From: Pantoea alhagi
Lineage (GTDB): Bacteria > Pseudomonadota > Gammaproteobacteria > Enterobacterales > Enterobacteriaceae
DNA: 64,000 nt
Reading direction: 5' to 3'
Assembly: GCF_002101395.1 (NCBI RefSeq)
Contig: NZ_CP019706.1
Location: 3,348,001-3,412,000, forward strand
In this document: piece after piece, positions 1-8,271 of the stretch
How positions within the stretch are numbered: position 1 is the first letter of the stretch
Layout of the letters: each line of letters starts with the position of its first letter
Position numbers and translations under genes: made by a program
Notes under the pieces: generated by a model
What the model saw: only the letters and a program-made list of their open reading frames with translations
What the model was told of the DNA's origin: nothing
Databases searched by the model: none

Positions 1-884
1 CGGAACTGGATAAGAGCCTGATCGAACGCATTATCGATCCGTTAACGCACCTGGTGCGTAACAGCCTTGACCACGGGATTGAATCGCCCGAGAAGCGTGT
101 TGCCAACGGTAAAACCGCAGTGGGCAATCTCACCCTGTCAGCGGAACATCAGGGCGGCAATATCTGCATTGAAGTGATTGATGACGGTGCCGGTCTGAAC
201 CGTGAGCGTATTCTGGCGAAGGCGCTCTCATCTGGCCTGCCGGTCAGCGATGCGATGAGCGATGAAGAAGTTGGCATGCTGATCTTCGCCCCTGGCTTCT
301 CTACCGCCGAGCAGGTTACCGACGTATCAGGCCGGGGCGTCGGAATGGATGTGGTGAAACGAAACATCCAGGAGATGGGCGGCCACGTTGAGATCGCTTC
401 GAAGCAGGGCAAAGGCACCACTATCCGTATTCTGCTGCCGCTGACGCTGGCGATCCTTGACGGCATGTCAGTACGCGTCGCGGATGAAGTATTTATCCTG
501 CCGCTGAATGCGGTGATGGAATCACTTCAGCCAAGCGCAGAAGATCTGAAGCCGCTGGCGGGTGGCGAGTGCGTACTTGAAGTACGTGGTGAATATCTGC
601 CGCTGGTAGAGCTGTGGAACGTTTTTGATGTGCAGGGCGCGAAAACCGAGGCGACTCAGGGCATCGTGGTGATATTGCAAAGCGCGGGCAAACGCTACGC
701 CTTGCTGGTTGACCAGTTGATTGGCCAGCATCAGGTTGTGGTTAAAAACCTTGAGAGCAACTATCGCAAAGTACCGGGCATCTCCGCCGCCACCATCCTT
801 GGCGATGGCAGCGTTGCGCTGATCGTTGATGTCTCTGCACTGCAATCATTAAACCGCGAAAAGCGCGTGGCCGGCGCCGCGTAA
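1..884 (+). CDS. cheA: Chemotaxis histidine kinase CheA, 3' part
   Basis: The gene enters from the left edge in frame; only the last ~294 residues are present. CheA autophosphorylates in complex with receptors and CheW and passes phosphate to CheY and CheB. Visible are the ATP-binding boxes of the HATPase domain (N-box NSLDHG, G1 DDGAGL, G2 GRGVGMDVV), then the C-terminal CheW-like P5 domain (about the last 140 residues). The phosphotransfer and dimerisation domains lie outside the window. The stop is 24 nt before cheW, matching the motAB-cheAW operon order. Identification is firm. Confidence 0.97.
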   Translation, partial: ELDKSLIERIIDPLTHLVRNSLDHGIESPEKRVANGKTAVGNLTLSAEHQGGNICIEVIDDGAGLNRERILAKALSSGLPVSDAMSDEEVGMLIFAPGFSTAEQVTDVSGRGVGMDVVKRNIQEMGGHVEIASKQGKGTTIRILLPLTLAILDGMSVRVADEVFILPLNAVMESLQPSAEDLKPLAGGECVLEVRGEYLPLVELWNVFDVQGAKTEATQGIVVILQSAGKRYALLVDQLIGQHQVVVKNLESNYRKVPGISAATILGDGSVALIVDVSALQSLNREKRVAGAA

Positions 885-908
885 ACGTAACCAATTAGGG
901 GCAAACCT

Positions 909-1406
909 ATGACTGGAATGGCAAATGTAACGAAACTGGCCGGTGAAACCGTCGGACAAGAGTTTCTGGTTTTTACGCTCGGTGACGAAGAATACGGCAT
1001 CGATATTCTGAAAGTGCAGGAGATCCGTGGTTACGATCAGGTGACCCGTATCGCCAATACCCCCGCGTTTATCAAAGGGGTAACTAATCTGCGCGGCGTG
1101 ATTGTACCCATCATCGATCTGCGCGTGAAGTTCGCGCAGCCGGGCGTTCAATACAACGATAACACCGTGGTTATTGTGCTTAATCTGGAGCATCGCGTGG
1201 TGGGCATCGTAGTGGATGGCGTTTCTGATGTGCTGTCGCTGACGACCGATCAGATTCGTCCTTCGCCGGAATTTGCGGTGACCATGTCTACCGAATACCT
1301 GACAGGGCTTGGTGCGCTGGGTGAGCGGATGCTTATTTTGGTAGATATTGAGAAGCTGTTAAGCAGTGAAGAAATGGCATTAATGGATACTTTGCGTAGC
1401 GCATAA
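909..1406 (+). CDS. cheW: Chemotaxis coupling protein CheW
   Basis: CheW is a cytoplasmic adaptor that links chemoreceptor tips to the P5 domain of CheA. The 165-residue product is the usual length (167 in E. coli) and almost collinear with it from the first residue (MTGMANVTKL). It is a single SH3-like CheW domain with the conserved stretches VQEIRGYDQVTRIANTP and GVTNLRGVIVPIIDLR. The ATG follows a purine-rich GGGG element. It is the last gene of its operon, since a strong terminator follows about 60 nt downstream. Confidence 0.98.
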   Translation: MTGMANVTKLAGETVGQEFLVFTLGDEEYGIDILKVQEIRGYDQVTRIANTPAFIKGVTNLRGVIVPIIDLRVKFAQPGVQYNDNTVVIVLNLEHRVVGIVVDGVSDVLSLTTDQIRPSPEFAVTMSTEYLTGLGALGERMLILVDIEKLLSSEEMALMDTLRSA

Positions 1407-1466
1407 AATATACCGTTAACCCCGGCAGGTAATAAACCTGATAAATTGTAACGGGGTGACACAATA

Positions 1467-1498
1467 AAAAAAGGGCGTCATACTGACGCCCTTTTTTT
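1467..1498 (+). terminator. Rho-independent terminator after cheW
   Basis: An A-run and AGGGCGTCA pair with TGACGCCCT around a 3-nt loop, followed by eight T residues. It closes the cheA-cheW transcript. Confidence 0.92.
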
Positions 1499-1740
1499 AT
1501 GTCTTTGGGAAATTTCTTATTCATCAATAGTTGCATATTAATGCTGTTGCAGATTAGCCCGTGTCGGAAAGGCCTGCAATTACCGGTCACTTACAATAAC
1601 GCGTCGGATGGGGGAAGAAAGCAGTGAATCGCGGCTGCAGGTAAAGCCGCAGTAATAACGGAATATCTGGAGTAAACCCCTCCATGACAGCGGATTCTTT
1701 ACACAAATTGTTATTTTTGTGTTTGAAATAAGGGAACTAT
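1499..1740. other. Upstream region of first receptor gene
   Basis: There is no gene here. It should hold the promoter of the first receptor. A TAAAGCCG box at 1642 with a poor -10 match (GAATATCT) after 11 nt is a weak sigma-28 candidate, much worse than the two promoters found for the next receptors. Confidence 0.4.
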
Positions 1741-3399
1741 ATGTTTAAAAATATAAAGATTGTAACGGTGCTGTATGCCGTGCTGGCATTATTTAGCCTA
1801 ATGCAATTAATAACTAACGGTTTGTTCTATTACTCTCTGCAAAAAAATCAGCATAATGTTGAAATTGACCATGTTATTCGCGTGCAGCAAGAGCACTTAT
1901 ATGATCTTGGCACGACGCTGTTAAAGGCACGTAATACCCTGGTTCGCTATGCACTTTATTTAAAGCTGCAGGAAGAAGATAAAAGCCTTGCTGCTTCCTC
2001 GCAGGAAATGTGGGTTAGCTCCAAAAAAAATCTGGATGAGGCAAAAGCGATATTCCATGAATTCCAGCAATCGCTAAAACAGTCGCAAGAGAAGGATAAT
2101 GATGAGGTTATCGCGGCGTACCACCAGCTGCATCAGGCGTTGAGCGAGCTGCGACTGATGTTAAATAAAGGTGATATGGCGGGCGCGCTGGCGCAACCCA
2201 CGATACAATATCAGGAGCGCTTTATTCTGGCTTATGAAAACTGGCTGATGAAAAATCATGCGCTGATTGAAGAAGCCAACGCGATAAACGAACGGGATCA
2301 CGAGTATTCAATCGGGCTATCCATTTTTATTTCATGTCTGTCGGTTATCAGTACCGTTTTAATGTGGATCATGCTGCGACGCATCTTGCTGAAGCCGCTG
2401 ATGTCCACAATGGAACATATCAAGCGTATTACGCGCGGCAATCTTACGGAAGACATCTCTGCTGAAGGTCATAACGAAATGAGCCAGCTGGCGCTCAGCC
2501 TGAGTGAGATGCAACAATCTTTACGGCGCACCGTCAGTGATGTGCGCGGTGGGGCGAACACTATTTATCATAGCGCCACCACCATTTCTCACGACAGCGG
2601 CGACTTAGCATCCAGAACCGAACAGCAGGCGGCTTCCCTGGAACAGACGGCCGCCAGTATGGAAGAGCTGACCGCCACGGTGAAACAGAACGCTGATAAT
2701 GCCCGCCAGGCATCGCAGCTGGCGCTGAGCGCATCGGAAACGGCGCAGAAGGGCGGCAAGGTGGTACACAATGTTGTGACCACCATGAGCGAAATATCCC
2801 ACAGTTCGAAAAAGATCGCCGACATCATCAGCGTGATTGACGGCATCGCCTTCCAGACCAATATCCTGGCGCTGAATGCGGCGGTGGAAGCGGCGCGCGC
2901 CGGTGAGCAGGGGCGTGGCTTTGCGGTGGTTGCCGGTGAGGTACGCAGCCTGGCAAGCCGTAGTGCGCAGGCTGCAAAAGAGATCAAAGACCTGATTGAC
3001 GAATCGGTCAGCTGTGTGGATACCGGCTCTGTGCTGGTGAGCAGCGCAGGTGAAACCATGCATGAAATCGTCAGCGCGGTAAAACGCGTGACCGATATTA
3101 TGGCTGAAATCGCCGCCGCTTCGGATGAACAGAGTCGTGGAATTGAACAGGTAAGCCAGGCGGTGACGGAAATGGATCGCGTAACCCAGCAGAACGCCGC
3201 GCTGGTAGAGGCATCCGCCGCCGCCGCCGCCGCGCTGGAAGAACAGGCCAGTCGCCTGGGTAAAGCAGTAGCGGTGTTTACGCTGCCGGGCGGCAGTAAC
3301 AGCATGGAGACGCAGGAGACATCGCTGATGTTGACACAAACTCACACCAGACTGGAAGACAAAGCGCAAGCTGCTGAAGATAATTGGGTCACATTTTAA
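1741..3399 (+). CDS. Methyl-accepting chemotaxis protein, first of three
   Basis: A 552-residue inner-membrane chemoreceptor of Tar/Tsr architecture: TM1 at about 7-30, a periplasmic four-helix ligand domain at 31-190, TM2 at about 191-212, then HAMP and a long coiled-coil signalling domain with the canonical hairpin tip (GIAFQTNILALNAAVEAARA). R64 and R69 fall at the positions that contact amino-acid ligands in Tar/Tsr, and AQPTIQYQ resembles the second binding loop, so an amino-acid ligand is plausible but not shown. The C-terminal tether for CheR and CheB reads NWVTF instead of NWETF. The N-terminal half is AT-richer than the following receptors. Confidence 0.93.
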   Translation: MFKNIKIVTVLYAVLALFSLMQLITNGLFYYSLQKNQHNVEIDHVIRVQQEHLYDLGTTLLKARNTLVRYALYLKLQEEDKSLAASSQEMWVSSKKNLDEAKAIFHEFQQSLKQSQEKDNDEVIAAYHQLHQALSELRLMLNKGDMAGALAQPTIQYQERFILAYENWLMKNHALIEEANAINERDHEYSIGLSIFISCLSVISTVLMWIMLRRILLKPLMSTMEHIKRITRGNLTEDISAEGHNEMSQLALSLSEMQQSLRRTVSDVRGGANTIYHSATTISHDSGDLASRTEQQAASLEQTAASMEELTATVKQNADNARQASQLALSASETAQKGGKVVHNVVTTMSEISHSSKKIADIISVIDGIAFQTNILALNAAVEAARAGEQGRGFAVVAGEVRSLASRSAQAAKEIKDLIDESVSCVDTGSVLVSSAGETMHEIVSAVKRVTDIMAEIAAASDEQSRGIEQVSQAVTEMDRVTQQNAALVEASAAAAAALEEQASRLGKAVAVFTLPGGSNSMETQETSLMLTQTHTRLEDKAQAAEDNWVTF

Positions 3400-3416
3400 C
3401 CGCTGTATCTGCTTAT

Positions 3417-3449
3417 CTGATGCCGTCACCCGGCGGCATCAGTTTTATT
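3417..3449 (+). terminator. Terminator after first receptor gene
   Basis: CTGATGCCG pairs with CGGCATCAG and is followed by TTTTATTA, 18 nt past the stop codon. It separates the first receptor from the second, which has its own promoter. Confidence 0.85.
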
Positions 3450-3478
3450 ACTCCATCCGCTTTTTTTAGTTCAATAAA

Positions 3479-3505
3479 TAAAACTTACCCCTTCCTTGCC
3501 GATAA
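3479..3505 (+). promoter_or_regulatory. Sigma-28 (FliA) promoter of second receptor
   Basis: TAAAACTT, an 11-nt spacer, then GCCGATAA. This fits the flagellar class-3 consensus TAAAGTTT-N11-GCCGATAA with one or two mismatches in the -35 box and a perfect -10. It lies about 37 nt before the start codon at 3543. Confidence 0.92.
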
Positions 3506-3542
3506 CTGACTGGTAGTCATTTTCTTAATACCAGGGGTAAAT

Positions 3543-5216
3543 ATGTTAAAGCGAATTAAAGTGGTGACCAGCCTGATTGCCGTGCTGGTCATTTTTGGCG
3601 TAATGCAGCTACTGGCGGGTGGGCTGTTTTTCCATGCGCTAAATAAAGATAAAACCAATTTTAACGTTTCACAAACGTCCAGTCAGAACATCGCCGCGTT
3701 GACCGATGCCTGGATTGCGCTTAACCAGACGCGTATCACGCTTAACCGTGGCATGCTGCGTCTGCAAAGCTCTCTGGCCAGCGAGATCAATGGCGGCAAA
3801 CTGGATGGACTGGTGCAGCAAAGCCGGGCGCAACTGGCAGAAGCGGAAAAACATTACCGCGAATATAAGTCGCTGCCAAACACGCCAGGCCTGGATGAGC
3901 AATACAATAATCTTTCACTGCGTATGGAAGAAAAATATACCACGCTGGCCAAGACGTTATCTGAGATGACCGACCTGCTGGAAGCGAAGCAGCTGGAAGG
4001 GATGTTTAAGCTCAATATTGAGCAGAAACAGGATGAGACCCAGGCGGTCTATACCGAATGGCGCAATGCGCAGGCAGAGCTGTCAGCGAAAGGTATCGCC
4101 GAAAACGAAACTGCCTTTAATATCATGCTGTGGATCCTGGGCATCATTATGGTGCTGGTCGTGACTGTGATTGTACTTTGCTGGTTTGGCCTGCAGAACA
4201 TTCTGCTCGCGCCGCTGCAAAAAACCATGCAGCACATTAAAGCTATCGCCGCAGGCGATCTGACGCAGCCGATTGAAGTGGAAGGGCGCAATGAGATGAG
4301 CCAGCTGGCCGCCAGCCTGAAGCATATGCAGCAGGAGCTGGTGCGCACCGTCAGCGACGTGCGCGACGGTTCAGACGCCATCTACACCGGCGCAAGCGAA
4401 ATCACCGCGGGCAGCAATGACCTCTCTTCCCGTACCGAGCAGCAGGCTGCCTCGCTGGAGCAGACCGCTGCCAGCATGGAAGAGCTGACCGCCACGGTGA
4501 AACAGAACGCGGAGAACGCCCGTCAGGCGTCACAGCTGGCGCTGAGCGCGTCAGAAACCGCACAGAAGGGTGGCAAGGTGGTGGACGGTGTGGTGAAAAC
4601 CATGAGCGAAATTGCCGGCAGTTCGAAGAAGATTGCCGACATCATCAGCGTGATCGACGGCATCGCCTTCCAGACCAACATTCTGGCGCTGAACGCGGCG
4701 GTGGAAGCGGCGCGCGCCGGCGAGCAGGGGCGTGGCTTTGCGGTGGTTGCCGGTGAAGTGCGTAACCTGGCGCAGCGCAGCGCCCAGGCGGCGAAAGAGA
4801 TCAAATCACTGATTGAAGACTCGGTTTCCCGCGTTGACACCGGCTCCGCGCTGGTAGGTACCGCTGGCGAAACCATGAGCGATATCGTCAGTGCGGTAAC
4901 GCGCGTGACCGACATCATGGGCGAAATCGCCTCGGCATCGGACGAGCAGAGCCGTGGGATCGACCAGGTGGGCCTGGCGGTGACCGAAATGGATCGCGTA
5001 ACCCAGCAGAACGCCGCGCTGGTAGAAGAGTCCGCCTCTGCTGCTGCCGCGCTGGAAGATCAGGCCAGCCGCCTTAGCCAGGCCGTATCGGTGTTTAAAG
5101 TGCGTCAGGAGCAGGCTGCTCGTTCAATGCCGCTGAAAACGCAGGTATTGAGCAAGCCTGCCGGAACAAAGCTGGCAGCGGCCCCTGCTACTGACAGCAA
5201 CTGGGAAACCTTTTAA
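3543..5216 (+). CDS. Methyl-accepting chemotaxis protein, second of three
   Basis: A 557-residue transmembrane chemoreceptor ending in NWETF, the CheR/CheB docking pentapeptide. It has TM1 at about 8-30, TM2 at about 194-216, HAMP, and the conserved signalling hairpin. R64, R69 and R73 occupy Tar-like ligand positions, but the PTQG loop that completes aspartate or serine binding in Tar/Tsr is replaced by FKLNIEQKQDE, so its ligand probably differs. From the HAMP region onward the DNA is almost identical to the third receptor, while the periplasmic domains differ. It has its own sigma-28 promoter. Confidence 0.95.
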   Translation: MLKRIKVVTSLIAVLVIFGVMQLLAGGLFFHALNKDKTNFNVSQTSSQNIAALTDAWIALNQTRITLNRGMLRLQSSLASEINGGKLDGLVQQSRAQLAEAEKHYREYKSLPNTPGLDEQYNNLSLRMEEKYTTLAKTLSEMTDLLEAKQLEGMFKLNIEQKQDETQAVYTEWRNAQAELSAKGIAENETAFNIMLWILGIIMVLVVTVIVLCWFGLQNILLAPLQKTMQHIKAIAAGDLTQPIEVEGRNEMSQLAASLKHMQQELVRTVSDVRDGSDAIYTGASEITAGSNDLSSRTEQQAASLEQTAASMEELTATVKQNAENARQASQLALSASETAQKGGKVVDGVVKTMSEIAGSSKKIADIISVIDGIAFQTNILALNAAVEAARAGEQGRGFAVVAGEVRNLAQRSAQAAKEIKSLIEDSVSRVDTGSALVGTAGETMSDIVSAVTRVTDIMGEIASASDEQSRGIDQVGLAVTEMDRVTQQNAALVEESASAAAALEDQASRLSQAVSVFKVRQEQAARSMPLKTQVLSKPAGTKLAAAPATDSNWETF

Positions 5217-5251
5217 TTCTTTTACCCCTGAATCTGCGAAATAACCATAAC

Positions 5252-5281
5252 CAGGGATGCCGTTCGGTGACGGCATCCCTG
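5252..5281 (+). terminator. Strong hairpin after second receptor gene
   Basis: CAGGGATGCCGT pairs perfectly over 12 bp with ACGGCATCCCTG around a 6-nt loop. There is no T-run behind it, so it may be an mRNA 3'-end structure or an imperfect terminator. Confidence 0.5.
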
Positions 5282-5359
5282 TGCAGAAAAGTAAAGCGCC
5301 CTGAACCGTACATTTACAGAGCGATAGAGGGGTGGGCGGCGGTTAATTTCAGATAAGGA

Positions 5360-5386
5360 TAAAGATCCTGATAAGCGTGCCGATAA
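5360..5386 (+). promoter_or_regulatory. Sigma-28 (FliA) promoter of third receptor
   Basis: TAAAGATC, an 11-nt spacer, then a perfect GCCGATAA -10, about 33 nt before the ATG at 5420. The architecture matches the promoter of the previous receptor. Confidence 0.92.
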
Positions 5387-5419
5387 ATCCATTCATTCAA
5401 CCACGCTTTAAGGTTCACT

Positions 5420-7093
5420 ATGTTTAAACATATTAAAGTTGTGACGGCACTGATTCTGGTGCTGACGATATTCGCTGGACTGCAGATTGCTTCAAGCGGG
5501 CTGTTTTTTAATGCCCTGAAAGGGGATCGGCAAAATTTTATGCTTACGCAGAAGATCCAGCGTGAGCAGATCAATCTCAACGCCGCCTGGGTAGCATTGA
5601 TTCAGGCGCGTAATACCCTTAACCGCGCCGGTATCCGCTATATGCTGGATGCCAATAATGCGGGCAGCGGCAGCACCGTTGCCGAGCTGGTAGCGCTGGC
5701 CAATCAGCAGCTGGAAGCAGCGGATAAAAGCTTTGCCGCCTATCAACAGGAAGTGCCGGATGATGTCAAAAACATGGCTTACCTGGTGGCAGTAAATGAA
5801 AAATATAAGGTGCTGCATGACGCGTTAACCGAGCTGGTGCAGATGCTGGGTGCAGGCAACCTGAAAGGGTTTGTTGACCAGCCGACGCAGGGCTATCAGA
5901 ACGATTTTGAAAGTGCTTATAACACCTGGGCACAAACCACCAGCACCTTTATGACCGCCGGTGCCGAACAAAATGAGAGCGCCTATCAGCGTGCGCTGTG
6001 GATCATTGGCATCGTTCTGTTGGTGCTGGCAAGTATCGTTGCGCTGGTCTGGACCGGTATGCACCACATTCTGCTGCGTCCGTTGAAAACCACTATGGAG
6101 CATATTCGTCATATCGCCGCAGGCGATCTGACGCAGTCGATTGAAGTGGAAGGGCGCAATGAGATGAGCCAGCTGGCCGCCAGCCTGAAGCATATGCAGC
6201 AGGAGCTGGTGCGCACCGTCAGCGACGTGCGCGACGGTTCAGACGCCATCTACACCGGCGCAAGCGAAATCACAGCGGGCAGCAATGACCTCTCTTCCCG
6301 TACCGAGCAGCAGGCTGCCTCGCTGGAGCAGACCGCTGCCAGCATGGAAGAGCTGACCGCCACGGTGAAACAGAACGCAGAGAACGCCCGTCAGGCGTCA
6401 CAGCTGGCGCTGAGCGCGTCGGAAACCGCACAGAAGGGTGGCAAGGTGGTGGACGGCGTGGTGAAAACCATGAATGACATCGCCGGCAGTTCGAAAAAGA
6501 TCGCCGACATCATCAGCGTGATCGACGGTATCGCCTTCCAGACCAACATTCTGGCGCTGAACGCGGCGGTGGAAGCGGCGCGCGCCGGCGAGCAGGGGCG
6601 TGGCTTTGCGGTGGTTGCCGGTGAAGTGCGTAACCTGGCGCAGCGCAGCGCTCAGGCGGCGAAAGAGATCAAAACGCTGATTGAAGACTCGGTTGCCCGC
6701 GTCGATACCGGTTCAGTACTGGTGGAAAGCGCTGGCGAAACCATGAGCGATATCGTCAGTGCGGTAACGCGCGTAACCGACATCATGGGCGAAATCGCCT
6801 CGGCGTCGGACGAGCAGAGCCGCGGGATTGACCAGGTGGGCCTGGCGGTGACGGAGATGGATCGCGTTACCCAGCAGAACGCCGCGCTGGTGCAGGAGTC
6901 CGCTACTGCCGCTGCCACGCTGGAAGAACAGGCCAGCCGCCTCAGCCAGGCTGTCGCCGTGTTCAGAATTCGTAAAGAATTTGCCGCCGCCGCCGTTAAC
7001 GTTAATACGGCAGCGAAAAAGCTGCAGAGCGCTACGCCGACAACGGCAGCGCGCAAATCCACCGGCACGGATGAGAACTGGGAAACCTTCTGA
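5420..7093 (+). CDS. tsr: Serine-type chemoreceptor Tsr
   Basis: A 557-residue chemoreceptor. Its periplasmic domain is closely related to E. coli Tsr: QARNTLNRAGIRYM around R64, N68 and R69, and the loop DQPTQGYQ placing T156 and Q157 at the Tsr serine-binding positions; F151 is kept and the next residue is V instead of F. TM1 is at about 8-30 and TM2 at about 192-214, followed by HAMP, methylation helices and the signalling tip. It ends in NWETF. It likely senses serine; the family assignment is firm and the ligand is inferred from the binding residues. It is driven by its own sigma-28 promoter. Confidence 0.94.
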   Translation: MFKHIKVVTALILVLTIFAGLQIASSGLFFNALKGDRQNFMLTQKIQREQINLNAAWVALIQARNTLNRAGIRYMLDANNAGSGSTVAELVALANQQLEAADKSFAAYQQEVPDDVKNMAYLVAVNEKYKVLHDALTELVQMLGAGNLKGFVDQPTQGYQNDFESAYNTWAQTTSTFMTAGAEQNESAYQRALWIIGIVLLVLASIVALVWTGMHHILLRPLKTTMEHIRHIAAGDLTQSIEVEGRNEMSQLAASLKHMQQELVRTVSDVRDGSDAIYTGASEITAGSNDLSSRTEQQAASLEQTAASMEELTATVKQNAENARQASQLALSASETAQKGGKVVDGVVKTMNDIAGSSKKIADIISVIDGIAFQTNILALNAAVEAARAGEQGRGFAVVAGEVRNLAQRSAQAAKEIKTLIEDSVARVDTGSVLVESAGETMSDIVSAVTRVTDIMGEIASASDEQSRGIDQVGLAVTEMDRVTQQNAALVQESATAAATLEEQASRLSQAVAVFRIRKEFAAAAVNVNTAAKKLQSATPTTAARKSTGTDENWETF

Positions 7094-7154
7094 TTGAGTG
7101 CGCAGTGGCAATAAGTGATGTGTTGACAGCAGGAAGTCCTTGTCCAGCTTCAAA

Positions 7155-7290
7155 TGATGGCGAGCCATACCAATGGCCGCCAGCCAGATTGGGTCACACA
7201 GCAGAATGCCGCGCTGAGAGAGGAAGCGGCAACGGCCACGGATTAGCTTGTAGCCTGGCTAATTCGTCTGAGTAACAGCGGCGCGGTTTG
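7155..7290 (+). pseudogene. Decayed 3' fragment of a fourth chemoreceptor gene
   Basis: Reading from 7193 in frame gives VTQQNAALREEAATATD followed by a TAG stop. This matches the conserved C-terminal signalling helix VTQQNAALVEESATAAATL of the upstream receptors. After the stop, with a one-base shift, AN-RLSNSGAV resembles their ASRLSQAVAV. Upstream, ATGATGGCGAG is similar to the DIMGE codons but separated by a deletion. It has no start, no intact frame and no membrane part. It is a dead remnant of a once longer receptor array, sitting between tsr and cheR. Confidence 0.75.
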
Positions 7291-7395
7291 CGCTGCTGCT
7301 TGCCAGACCGGCGCATTCAGGCGAGATGCACATAAGCTATCGCCCTGAAGCGGCGCCCTTTAACCTTTTATCTGCTTTTTGTTGGGTGAACCTGG

Positions 7396-8271
7396 ATGAA
7401 GAAATCAACATTACTGGCACCACCCGAGAACGCAACGCTGTTATCTCAGATGGTTCAGCGCTTGCCTCTCTCTGATACGCATTTTCGCCGTATCAGTCAG
7501 CTCATTTATCAGCGTGCCGGTATTGTACTTGCCGACCATAAGCGCGAGATGGTTTACAACCGGCTGGTGCGTCGTCTGCGCACGTTGAACATCGATGACT
7601 TCGGACGTTATCTCGCCCTGCTGGAAAACGATCAGAACAGCGCCGAGTGGCAGGCATTTATTAACGCGCTGACCACCAACCTGACGGCGTTTTTCCGTGA
7701 GGCGCACCATTTTCCGATTCTGGCCGAGCATGCCAAACGGCGCGGGGGAAACTACAACGTCTGGAGTACCGCGGCTTCTACCGGCGAAGAACCCTACTCC
7801 ATCGCCATGACGCTGGCGGAAACGCTGGGCACGGGCCCGGGCAAATTCACGGTTCATGCCAGCGATATCGATACTCAGGTCCTGGAAAAGGCCTCATCGG
7901 GGATCTATCGCCAGGAAGAGCTGCGCACGCTATCGCAGCAGCAGATGCAGCGCTTCTTTTTGCGCGGTACCGGCCCACACTCCGGCATGGTGCGGGTGCG
8001 TTCTGAACTGGCAGGCATGGTGAGCTTTACCCAGCTTAACCTGCTGGCGCACGAATGGTCGCTGCCCGGACCGTTTGATGCGATTTTTTGCCGCAACGTA
8101 ATGATCTATTTCGACAAAGAAACTCAGGAAAAGATCCTGCGGCGCTTTGTTCCGCTACTGAAGCCCGGCGGCCTGCTGTTTGCTGGTCACTCGGAAAACT
8201 TCAGCCAGATAAGCAAAGAGTTTTATCTGCGCGGACAAACGGTTTACGGGCTGACTAAGGAAAGATCATGA
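7396..8271 (+). CDS. cheR: Chemoreceptor glutamate methyltransferase CheR
   Basis: CheR uses S-adenosylmethionine to methylate specific glutamates on receptor signalling helices, adapting the system to steady stimuli. The 291-residue protein has the N-terminal helical receptor-binding domain (about 20-95, with NLTAFFRE) and the SAM fold with AASTGEEPYSIAM. The docking domain would bind the NWETF tails of the receptors upstream. Its stop overlaps the cheB start by 4 nt (ATGA), implying translational coupling in a cheRBYZ operon. No clear sigma-28 site was seen just upstream. Confidence 0.98.
   Translation: MKKSTLLAPPENATLLSQMVQRLPLSDTHFRRISQLIYQRAGIVLADHKREMVYNRLVRRLRTLNIDDFGRYLALLENDQNSAEWQAFINALTTNLTAFFREAHHFPILAEHAKRRGGNYNVWSTAASTGEEPYSIAMTLAETLGTGPGKFTVHASDIDTQVLEKASSGIYRQEELRTLSQQQMQRFFLRGTGPHSGMVRVRSELAGMVSFTQLNLLAHEWSLPGPFDAIFCRNVMIYFDKETQEKILRRFVPLLKPGGLLFAGHSENFSQISKEFYLRGQTVYGLTKERS

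Noticed and set aside
1642..1668. Sigma-28 promoter for the first receptor
   Set aside because: TAAAGCCG is fair but the -10 matches only about half of GCCGATAA, so I did not list it as a promoter.
2589..3429. Minus-strand frames with Ala/Ser-rich sequence inside the receptor genes
   Set aside because: They arise from codon bias in the repetitive signalling domain and recur in all three receptors.
3543..7093. Receptor repeats as a mobile or CRISPR-like repeat array
   Set aside because: The repeats are coding paralogues with normal gene structure.
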